Source of the DNA: Ruminococcus sp. CAG:382
GTDB taxonomy: Bacteria; Bacillota; Clostridia; Oscillospirales; CAG-382
Reading direction: 5' to 3'
NCBI GenBank assembly: GCA_000433115.1
Contig: FR892181.1
Span: 2,939 to 12,239, forward strand
Length of the DNA stretch: 9,301 bases
How positions within the stretch are numbered: the stretch's first letter is position 1; the number at the start of each line of letters is the position of its first letter. The translations under genes were made by a program, and so were the position numbers. Under the pieces are notes generated by a model, which saw only the letters and a program-made list of their open reading frames with translations, made no database searches and was not told the DNA's origin. Shown one piece after another: positions 1 to 6,603 of the stretch.

Positions 1-1
1 G

Positions 2-1549
2 TCGGTAGTATGTGCGCTTTCAAAAAGGCTTATTGCGGTCAACCGCCGCGACGGAGTCGAATATACCATAGAATTTGAAAAGGGCAAGCTGTCCAAACCG
101 TTTACGGAAGTGGGTCCCACGACAGAGCACGGTCTGACGGTCACCTTCTGGCCCGACGACACGATTTTCGAAACCGTTGAGTTTGATCCCGAAATAATCC
201 GCGCAAGACTGCGTGAGCAGGCGTTCCTCAATGCAGGTGTCCGCCTCACGCTCGTTGACGACCGCAATGGAAACGGTGTGCCCGAGGTGTTCCACTATGA
301 GGGCGGTATCAGGACGTTCGTCGAATATCTGAACGAACAGAAGGGCGCCGAAGTACTCAATAAGGACGTTATCTACGTTTCGGGCAGAAAAGATACCTCA
401 ATCGCGGAAGTCGCAATGCAGTATAACGATACGTATAACGAAACGATTCTTTCGTTTGCAAACAATATGCATACCGTGGACGGCGGTACACATGAGACGG
501 GCTTCCGCTCTGCACTCACAAAGGTGTTCAACGACTACGGCAAAAAATACAACATCCTCAAAGCCGACGAAAAGCTGTCGGGCGAGGATACCAGAGAAGG
601 ACTGACAGCCATTGTCAGCGTCAAGCTGGTTGACGCGCAGTTCGAATCGCAGACAAAGGCAAAGTTGGGTAACAGCGAAATGAGGACGCTTGTCGAATCC
701 ATGGTGACGGACAAGCTGACAGAATATCTTGAAGAAAATCCGACTGTCGCGCGCGCGATAATCGAAAAGCAGATCTCCGCTTTCAGAGCAAGAGAGGCTG
801 CAAGACGGGCACGCGACCTGACCCGCCGCAAGGGTCTTCTCGAAACGACGACGCTGCCCAGCAAGCTCGCCGATTGCAGTGAACAGAACGCCGATGTGAC
901 GGAGCTGTTCCTTGTGGAGGGTGACTCGGCAGGCGGTACCGCAAAGGACGGCAGAGAGAGTCAGTTCCAGGCGGTGCTTCCCATGAGAGGTAAGATTCTC
1001 AATGTCGAAAAGGCGCGTCTTGAAAGAATTTACAGCTCCACACAGATTATACCCATAATTCTTGCGCTCGGTACGGGAATCGGCGACGAATTTGATATCA
1101 AAAAGCTGAGATACGGCAAGATTATCATCATGGCGGATGCCGATGTAGACGGCGCGCACATCAAGACGCTGCTTCTGACCTTCTTCTTCCGTCATATGCG
1201 TCCTCTGATTGAAGAAGGACATGTTTATGCCGCAATTCCGCCGCTTTTCAAGGTGTTCAAGGGCAAGCAGGAAAGATATGCCTTCACCGAGGAGGAGCGC
1301 GACAAATATATCGCGGAGCTCGGTACGACAGGCGTCACGGCGTCGAGATACAAAGGTCTCGGCGAGATGAATGCCGACCAGCTCAGGGAAACGACGATGG
1401 ATCCCGCGACACGTACTCTGAAGCGCATCACAATCGACGATGCGGTTGAGGCGGACAATATTTTCACCCTGCTGATGGGCGATAAGGTCGAGCCGAGACG
1501 TCAGTACATCGAAAACAACGCCAAATACGCGGAAAACGTTGATATATGA
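2..1549 (+). CDS. gyrB: DNA gyrase subunit B, C-terminal part (5' end outside window)
   Basis: This is the ATPase and TOPRIM subunit of DNA gyrase, the A2B2 type II topoisomerase that introduces negative supercoils into DNA. The reading frame is open from base 2, so the true start lies upstream; the GTG at 110 is an internal valine codon. About 515 residues remain. By comparison with ~638-residue Gram-positive GyrB, roughly the first 120 residues (most of the ATP-binding region) are missing. Visible in order: the end of the GHKL domain (SVVCALS), the transducer domain with YEGGI and GGTHETGF, the basic LTRRKG segment, and the TOPRIM domain with VEGDSAGG (metal-binding Glu codon 917-919) and DADVDG (Asp codons 1136, 1142, 1148). 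The C-terminal domain has RYKGLGEM and GDKVEPRR and ends in NVDI. No proteobacterial-type insertion is present. The quinolone-pocket motifs EGDSAGG and RGKILNVEKA are intact. One oddity is Cys where VVNALS usually has Asn. TopoIV ParE is the alternative, but the adjacent gyrA and the overall match favour GyrB. Confidence 0.97.
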   Translation, partial: SVVCALSKRLIAVNRRDGVEYTIEFEKGKLSKPFTEVGPTTEHGLTVTFWPDDTIFETVEFDPEIIRARLREQAFLNAGVRLTLVDDRNGNGVPEVFHYEGGIRTFVEYLNEQKGAEVLNKDVIYVSGRKDTSIAEVAMQYNDTYNETILSFANNMHTVDGGTHETGFRSALTKVFNDYGKKYNILKADEKLSGEDTREGLTAIVSVKLVDAQFESQTKAKLGNSEMRTLVESMVTDKLTEYLEENPTVARAIIEKQISAFRAREAARRARDLTRRKGLLETTTLPSKLADCSEQNADVTELFLVEGDSAGGTAKDGRESQFQAVLPMRGKILNVEKARLERIYSSTQIIPIILALGTGIGDEFDIKKLRYGKIIIMADADVDGAHIKTLLLTFFFRHMRPLIEEGHVYAAIPPLFKVFKGKQERYAFTEEERDKYIAELGTTGVTASRYKGLGEMNADQLRETTMDPATRTLKRITIDDAVEADNIFTLLMGDKVEPRRQYIENNAKYAENVDI

Positions 1550-1572
1550 TCCGCGTCGGGCATTAAGATATT

Positions 1573-1576
1573 GGAG
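1573..1576 (+). promoter_or_regulatory. Ribosome-binding site of gyrA
   Basis: GGAG lies 5 bases before the ATG at 1582, within the 32-base gyrB-gyrA gap. It fixes the gyrA start. The gap shows no hairpin or promoter-like hexamers, which fits co-transcription with gyrB. Confidence 0.75.
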
Positions 1577-1581
1577 TTTTT

Positions 1582-4146
1582 ATGGACAACGAAATCGATT
1601 ATTCCGCCCACGAGGCGCAGAAAATCACCGACATTGACATAAAGAAAGAGGTCAAGACCTCGTTTATCGAATATGCGATGTCGGTCATAATCGGGCGCGC
1701 TTTGCCCGATGTACGCGACGGTCTGAAGCCCGTTCACAGGCGTATTCTGTATTCAATGTATCAGGACAAGCTGTTTTATAACGCACCGTACCGCAAATCG
1801 GCAACCACCGTCGGTAACGTGCTGGGTCATTATCACCCGCACGGCGACGCGGCTGTTTACGACACCATGGTGCGTATGGCACAGCCCTTCTCGCTCAGAT
1901 ACCCGCTTATCGACGGTCAGGGTAACTTCGGCAATATCGACGGCGACGGCGCAGCCGCATACCGTTATACCGAAGCACGCATGGCAAAGATATCGAACCT
2001 CATGCTCCAGGATATCGACAAGGATGTCGTTGACTGGACCCCGAACTTCGACAACAAGCTGCTTGAACCCGTCGTGCTTCCCAGCCGGTTCCCCAACCTG
2101 CTTGTCAACGGCTCCATCGGCATAGCCGTCGGTATGGCGACAAATATTCCGCCGCATAATCTCGGCGAGGTCATTGACGCGACCGATTATCTCATCGATC
2201 ATCCCGACTGTCAGATCACCGATCTGATGCAGTTCATCAAGGGACCCGATTTCCCCACCGCCGGCATTATTCACGGTCTGGGCGGCGTTTATGAGGCGTA
2301 TACCACCGGTCACGGCAGAATCAGAGTCAGAGCTAAGGCACATTTTGAAGAAAAGGGCGGCAAAACGTCGATAATCGTGACTGAGCTTCCCTATCAGGTC
2401 AACCGCGCGCTGCTTCTTGAAAATATTGCGACGCTCGTTAAAAACAAGCGTATTGAGGGTATTTCCGCACTGAGAAACGAATCGAACATGAAGCGCGGCA
2501 TGAGAATCGTCATTGAGATAAAGCGCGATGCAAACGCACAGGTCGTCCTCAATCAGCTTTACCGCAATACTCAGCTTGAGGATACCTGCGCGGTAAATAT
2601 GCTGGCGCTCGTCAACGGCGAGCCGAAAACGCTGAACCTCAAGGAAATTCTCGTTCATTATATCCGCCATCAGGAAGATGTCATCACAAGACGTACAAGA
2701 TATGAGCTGAACAAGGCGGAAAGCGAAGCGCATATCTATGAAGGGTATAAGATCGCAATCGATAACCTTGATGAGGTCATCAATATAATCCGTTCATCGG
2801 TAAATATTCCCGAAGCCAAAGCAAACCTGATGGAGCGCTTCGCTCTCACCGACCCGCAGGCGCAGGCAATCGTCGATATGACGCTGGGCAGACTTTCCGG
2901 TATGGAGCGACAGAAGATCGAGGACAGACTGAAATATCTGTATGAGCTCATTGCAAAACTGAAGGATATCCTTTCCGACGAAACAAAGATCACCGCGATA
3001 ATCAAAAACGATCTGAACGATATCAAAGAAAAATTCGGCGACCCGAGACGTACTTCCATTGAGGTTGTCGAAAACGAAATTCTCGATGAGGATCTCATCG
3101 ACCGCGAGGACTGCGTTATCACCGTCACAAACGCCGGATATATCAAGCGTCTTTCGGCTGATACGTATTCCGCGCAAAACCGCGGCGGAAAGGGCATCAC
3201 CGCAATGGCGACCAAGGAGGAGGACTTCGTCAAGGACGTTTTCGTCGTTCACAGCCACGATTATCTCCTGCTGTTCTCCAACCTCGGCAGAATGTATATC
3301 AAGAAATGCTATGAGATTCCCGAAGCGGGACGTACCGCAAAGGGTACAAATCTCGTGAACGTGCTGTCACTGTCTGAGGGCGAGATGATTACCGCAGGAG
3401 TCAGCGTCACAGAGTTCACCGAAGATTATTATCTCACGATGATAACCCGCATGGGTATCGCAAAGCGCGTCAATCTCATGGATTACCGCACGCGCCGCAC
3501 GAACGGTCTTTATGCGATTACGCTTGACGAAGGCGACTCACTGCTTTATGTCATGAAAACGACGGGCAGTGAACAGATCATTGCCGCGACACGCGAGGGT
3601 AAATCCATTCGCTTCGATGAAAACGACATCCGCTGTATGGGCAGACACGCCCGCGGTGTGAGAGCTATGAAGCTTGCCGACGGTGATTATGTTGTCGGTG
3701 CGGCGGTCATTCCCGAGGAGCATTCCTACGATAACGGACCGCATATCATCACCGTGACCGAACAGGGCTACGGCAAGAAGACGGACATCGACGAATTCAC
3801 GCTGCAAAACCGCGGCGGCTCGGGCATAATTTGCCATAAGCTCTCCGAAAAGACGGGTATGCTTGCCGGTATCGATATCGTGAACCCCACCGACGACATC
3901 ATGATAATCACCGAGAGCGGTATGATCATCCGTACCCGCTCTTCGGATATCAATATCATCGGCAGAAATACGAGCGGCGTTATTGTCATGCGTCTCAAGG
4001 ACGATGACAGGGTCATGAGCTTTGCAAAGATAAAGCAGAGCGAGGAAGAGCCTGCCGAGAGCGGAGAAAATGTGCCCGCGGAGCAGCCCGAAAATGCCGA
4101 CGCCGCAGGCGAAACCGGTGAAAAAACAGAGGATATAGGAGAATAG
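1582..4146 (+). CDS. gyrA: DNA gyrase subunit A
   Basis: This is the DNA breakage-reunion and wrapping subunit of gyrase, working with the GyrB encoded just upstream. The 854 residues are within the usual GyrA range. The N-terminal winged-helix core carries EYAMSVIIGRALPDVRDG (residues ~30-47), YHPHGD (84-89) and the catalytic Arg128-Tyr129 in AAYRYTEARM (Tyr codon 1966-1968). Tower and coiled-coil regions follow to about residue 500. The C-terminal beta-pinwheel begins near residue 515 and has a GyrA box, QNRGGKG, at 532-538 (bases 3175-3195), which marks gyrase rather than topoisomerase IV ParC. A second box-like QNRGGSG is at 742-748. Residues 818-854 form an acidic, Pro/Ala-rich tail. At the quinolone-resistance position equivalent to E. 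coli Ser83 the residue is Ala90; the E. coli Asp87 equivalent, Asp94, is kept. The ATG at 1582 is supported by a GGAG. The stop is only 2 bases from the next start. Confidence 0.98.
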   Translation: MDNEIDYSAHEAQKITDIDIKKEVKTSFIEYAMSVIIGRALPDVRDGLKPVHRRILYSMYQDKLFYNAPYRKSATTVGNVLGHYHPHGDAAVYDTMVRMAQPFSLRYPLIDGQGNFGNIDGDGAAAYRYTEARMAKISNLMLQDIDKDVVDWTPNFDNKLLEPVVLPSRFPNLLVNGSIGIAVGMATNIPPHNLGEVIDATDYLIDHPDCQITDLMQFIKGPDFPTAGIIHGLGGVYEAYTTGHGRIRVRAKAHFEEKGGKTSIIVTELPYQVNRALLLENIATLVKNKRIEGISALRNESNMKRGMRIVIEIKRDANAQVVLNQLYRNTQLEDTCAVNMLALVNGEPKTLNLKEILVHYIRHQEDVITRRTRYELNKAESEAHIYEGYKIAIDNLDEVINIIRSSVNIPEAKANLMERFALTDPQAQAIVDMTLGRLSGMERQKIEDRLKYLYELIAKLKDILSDETKITAIIKNDLNDIKEKFGDPRRTSIEVVENEILDEDLIDREDCVITVTNAGYIKRLSADTYSAQNRGGKGITAMATKEEDFVKDVFVVHSHDYLLLFSNLGRMYIKKCYEIPEAGRTAKGTNLVNVLSLSEGEMITAGVSVTEFTEDYYLTMITRMGIAKRVNLMDYRTRRTNGLYAITLDEGDSLLYVMKTTGSEQIIAATREGKSIRFDENDIRCMGRHARGVRAMKLADGDYVVGAAVIPEEHSYDNGPHIITVTEQGYGKKTDIDEFTLQNRGGSGIICHKLSEKTGMLAGIDIVNPTDDIMIITESGMIIRTRSSDINIIGRNTSGVIVMRLKDDDRVMSFAKIKQSEEEPAESGENVPAEQPENADAAGETGEKTEDIGE
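4137..4141 (+). promoter_or_regulatory. Ribosome-binding site of the phosphopantetheinyl transferase gene, inside gyrA
   Basis: AGGAG sits 7 bases before the ATG at 4149 and overlaps the last sense codons of gyrA, whose TAG is at 4144-4146. Ribosomes finishing gyrA would therefore uncover or occupy this site, the arrangement expected for translational coupling. Confidence 0.75.
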
Positions 4147-4148
4147 CC

Positions 4149-4682
4149 ATGGCTGTTACGACTCTTGTACTTAAAAACAGTAAAAACCGCGACGAACGGC
4201 ATGCGACGCTTCTTGAGGCAGTCCGCAAGCAGCTTGACAATCCGAATGTCGCAATCAAATATTCCAACAAGGGAAAGCCGCTGCTTGTCGGTTCAAACAA
4301 GCATATTTCGGTGACTACGACGGGAGACGTCATGGTCTGTGCCATTGCCGATACGAATATCGGCATTGACGGCGAAAATCTCGCACGCTTCACCGAACAG
4401 GAACAGCACGATTACGTCGCCATTGCCGAACGCTTCTTCACAGAAGAGGAGGCGGATTATGTCCGCGCCGGCGAAAACGACGGCACCCGTTTCATCAAGG
4501 TGTGGATACGCAAAGAGGCATTCTGCAAATTCACCGGAAAGGGTCTTGTCGATTTTGCGAACTTTTCGGTAAACGACGGAGAACGCTTCTACGGCAAGGT
4601 AAACGGCGTTCCGATCAAAAAGCTGAATGTCACATTCCCCGGCAGCAATGAATATCTTTTCGTGATTGCCGGCGACTATTGA
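4149..4682 (+). CDS. Sfp-type 4'-phosphopantetheinyl transferase family protein, short form
   Basis: Family members move the 4'-phosphopantetheine arm of coenzyme A onto a serine of an acyl, aryl or peptidyl carrier protein, making it active for fatty acid, polyketide or peptide synthesis. The 177 residues are shorter than the ~220-240 of Sfp. Visible signatures: KGKPLL (41-46), a degenerate SVTTTGD (54-60) where the family usually has a Ser-His-Ser/Thr-Gly type motif, IGIDGE (71-76) with metal ligands Asp74 and Glu76, RFFTEEE (95-101), and FIKVWIRKEAFCKFTGKGL (115-133) with the third acidic ligand Glu123 and Lys127. The metal site is thus complete, but the CoA-contacting histidine appears replaced by Thr57 (codon 4317-4319). 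The protein is predicted to be cytosolic. No carrier protein, fatty acid, polyketide or peptide synthetase gene is in the window, so the substrate is unknown. It could serve as the general carrier-protein activator. The gene starts 2 bases after gyrA with its own AGGAG, so it is probably coupled to gyrA. Confidence 0.85.
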   Translation: MAVTTLVLKNSKNRDERHATLLEAVRKQLDNPNVAIKYSNKGKPLLVGSNKHISVTTTGDVMVCAIADTNIGIDGENLARFTEQEQHDYVAIAERFFTEEEADYVRAGENDGTRFIKVWIRKEAFCKFTGKGLVDFANFSVNDGERFYGKVNGVPIKKLNVTFPGSNEYLFVIAGDY

Positions 4683-4691
4683 TCGTCTGAA

Positions 4692-5303
4692 ATGGGCTTC
4701 GGTATAATTATACTCGGATATATCCTGACGCTGCTCGATACGTTCGGCGGCGGTATCGTGGGCTGTCCGCTGATGGCTTACGGCTTTTACAGGGCGAGCA
4801 GAGTCAACTCCCGTTTCGGGATATGTTCGATCATTTCACTGATCTCGCTTTATGAGCCGGTTTTGCAGGTCATGGCGATATTCAAGGTCATAAACAGCGA
4901 ATCGACCGCGTTTTCGACGGCGCATCTCGTTTCGTATTTTGTGAAGCTGGCGCTGATATTCACGTTCTATACCTGCGTCGTTGAAATTGCCCGTGAGGGC
5001 AAGGCGGAAAAGCTTGAAAAGGGCGCGATGCTCAGGCTGTATTTCAACTGTGCCGCATTCGGCTTCATGATTATTTCCGCGTTTGCCGACCTTTCGGGTA
5101 TGCAGCTTTTCATCAATATCGCGTATGTTGTCGCGGGAGTTATCAACATCCTGTTCCTTTGGGACTGTGCTTCGAAGATAACGACCCGTGAGCAGATGAC
5201 GAAGGATCGCCTTGCGCTGAAGCGTATTGACGACGAGGAACGAAAAAAGAAGGAAAAGCGAGACAAAAAAGCGTCGCTTTCCAAAAACAGCTCCGGAAAA
5301 TGA
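4692..5303 (+). CDS. Multi-pass membrane protein of unknown function, about six helices
   Basis: I do not recognise a named function. The 203-residue protein is hydrophobic, with about six likely membrane segments by eye: residues ~3-16, 22-34, 42-63, 79-100, 113-131 and 137-158. A strongly charged tail follows (about 162-203, rich in Lys, Arg and Glu, with EERKKKEKRDKK at 182-193). The tail is probably cytosolic by the positive-inside rule. The N-terminus (LLDTF, then IVGCPLMAYGFY) resembles in pattern the start of the next gene's product (LFDPLPDFIGYLMMFAGVY), so the two look paralogous. The ATG is 9 bases after the transferase stop and in the same frame; that TGA (4680-4682) is the nearest upstream in-frame stop, leaving only three sense codons in between. 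No Shine-Dalgarno sequence is visible, so translation may depend on reinitiation from the upstream gene. Function, transport or otherwise, cannot be assigned. Confidence 0.75.
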   Translation: MGFGIIILGYILTLLDTFGGGIVGCPLMAYGFYRASRVNSRFGICSIISLISLYEPVLQVMAIFKVINSESTAFSTAHLVSYFVKLALIFTFYTCVVEIAREGKAEKLEKGAMLRLYFNCAAFGFMIISAFADLSGMQLFINIAYVVAGVINILFLWDCASKITTREQMTKDRLALKRIDDEERKKKEKRDKKASLSKNSSGK

Positions 5304-5326
5304 TTACTTTCCGCATTTGATTTTTT

Positions 5327-6577
5327 ATGAAAAACACTTCTCTCCGACTATTCCGCTCGCCGCTGATAACCGTCGGTATGTTCTTTCTCATAAATCCGAC
5401 GTTTTCGTTGTTCGACCCGCTTCCCGATTTCATCGGATATCTGATGATGTTCGCGGGGGTATATGAGCTTGCCGCAATGGACGACAGACTTACCATGGCG
5501 GCAAAAAAGCTGCTTTACCTTGCACTGCTGTCCGGTCTGCGCCTGATAGGCGCGTTTACGACGTCGGGAGCCGATTCGAGCACGATCATGATGCTGTGCT
5601 TCGCCTTTTCGATCTGCGAGGCGCTTCTCGTTGCGACCTTCATAACCGACTGGTTTGACGGATTTGACTACATCATGCAGCGCTTCGGCGCGTTTTCGGC
5701 GCTGAAAAATCAGACAAATACCCGCTTCATAACGGGAATATTCTTCTATTCGCGCATTGCGTTTGGTTTTCTTCCCGAGCTTTCGGCGATTTTCGAACTG
5801 AGGGCGTATTTCGATATCGACAAATCTCCGGTGTGGAAAGCGCTTGCAAGCTACAAGCCCTATGAAATAGCGCTGTTTTCGCTCATAGTGCTTATCATGG
5901 GCGTGTACTGGTACGTCAATTCGGTCAGATATATCCGTGCGATACGTGCCGACGCGGATTTCATGGTCTGCGCAAGCGAGCGGTATCTTGAAATATGGGG
6001 CGAAAAAAAGACGAACGAAACCGTTCTGCGTATTGCGGATTACTGTGTCGTTACGGGCTTTCTGTTCTGCTTCGATTTCACGCTCAATATGCACCCCGTG
6101 CTTCCTTCGGGCGTTTCGGTACTGTTTTTCTGTCTCGCGTGCCTGCTTATGAAAAAGTATTCGTATTCGCGTACTCTCCGGTGGTATGCGATCGCGGCAG
6201 CCGTATGTCAGACGGCGTTGGAGCAGTACGCGGCGTACAACGTCGTGCCTTCGGTCGTTTCGATGAACGAGGTGCCGCTTTCCCGCACGCTTATTCTCAT
6301 CGCTCTTTCGATTGCATATGCAGCGTCGTCGGTGCTGTTTCTTATCAGAGCCGAAAAACAGCTTGCCGCCTGCCGTATGGCGACGACGGAGCTTTCGCCG
6401 CTTGAGAACTGGAAAAAGTTCAGAATAGCTTACTATATCTTCATCGCGGCATACACTCTTTCGTTCATTATCCCCGTTATCAACGGCTGGCTTCTCTGGG
6501 TCAAGCTCGCGTCAGAAATCACATTCATCGCGGGAAGTATTTCGGCTTGGAACAAAGCGATCCGTGTCGATGAATAA
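5327..6577 (+). CDS. Large multi-pass membrane protein of unknown function, apparent 6+6 helix duplication
   Basis: No named function is recognised. The 416-residue protein has about twelve likely membrane segments by eye: residues ~12-26, 33-50, 61-78, 87-107, 134-155, 179-200, then a charged loop (201-236), then ~238-253, 262-275, 283-303, 319-340, 365-383 and 387-407. The first half opens with SLFDPLPDFIGYLMMFAGVY (27-46), a signature I associate with uncharacterised clostridial membrane proteins of about 200 residues. The second half opens with a weaker counterpart (GFLFCF, then HPVLPSGVSVLFF, around 244-268). With the 6-helix product of the preceding gene, this suggests a duplicated module. 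No catalytic, nucleotide-binding or metal-binding motif is visible. The ATG at 5327 is bounded by an in-frame TGA at 5318-5320, so the start cannot lie much further upstream. No Shine-Dalgarno sequence is visible. The gap to the previous gene is 23 bases. Confidence 0.78.
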   Translation: MKNTSLRLFRSPLITVGMFFLINPTFSLFDPLPDFIGYLMMFAGVYELAAMDDRLTMAAKKLLYLALLSGLRLIGAFTTSGADSSTIMMLCFAFSICEALLVATFITDWFDGFDYIMQRFGAFSALKNQTNTRFITGIFFYSRIAFGFLPELSAIFELRAYFDIDKSPVWKALASYKPYEIALFSLIVLIMGVYWYVNSVRYIRAIRADADFMVCASERYLEIWGEKKTNETVLRIADYCVVTGFLFCFDFTLNMHPVLPSGVSVLFFCLACLLMKKYSYSRTLRWYAIAAAVCQTALEQYAAYNVVPSVVSMNEVPLSRTLILIALSIAYAASSVLFLIRAEKQLAACRMATTELSPLENWKKFRIAYYIFIAAYTLSFIIPVINGWLLWVKLASEITFIAGSISAWNKAIRVDE

Positions 6578-6589
6578 TTCATTCCATTC

Positions 6590-6594
6590 AGGAG
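6590..6594 (+). promoter_or_regulatory. Ribosome-binding site of trpS
   Basis: AGGAG lies 9 bases before the ATG at 6604, inside the 26-base gap after the membrane-protein gene. The gap is too short to hold a T-box leader, a common trpS control element in Firmicutes. Confidence 0.75.
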
Positions 6595-6603
6595 CAAAAT
6601 AAT

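Noticed and set aside
110..112. GTG as a start codon for gyrB
   Set aside because: The frame remains open and GyrB-like upstream to base 2, so this GTG is an internal valine codon of a gene cut by the window edge.
1753..2733. Long antisense open frame (326 codons) opposite gyrA, with others opposite gyrB (398-1222) and the large membrane gene (5348-6094)
   Set aside because: They are mirror frames of strongly supported genes, arise from codon bias, show no recognisable domains, and have low-complexity or Cys/His/Arg-rich translations typical of shadows.
4149..6577. A new defence or secretion system in the transferase plus membrane-protein block
   Set aside because: No nuclease, NTPase, toxin, protease or secretion motifs are visible, and composition matches the neighbouring core genes. 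The block is unexplained, but nothing supports a named system.
6578..6603. T-box or other leader controlling trpS
   Set aside because: The gap is only 26 bases, and no T-box core sequence or stem-loop is visible there or nearby upstream.
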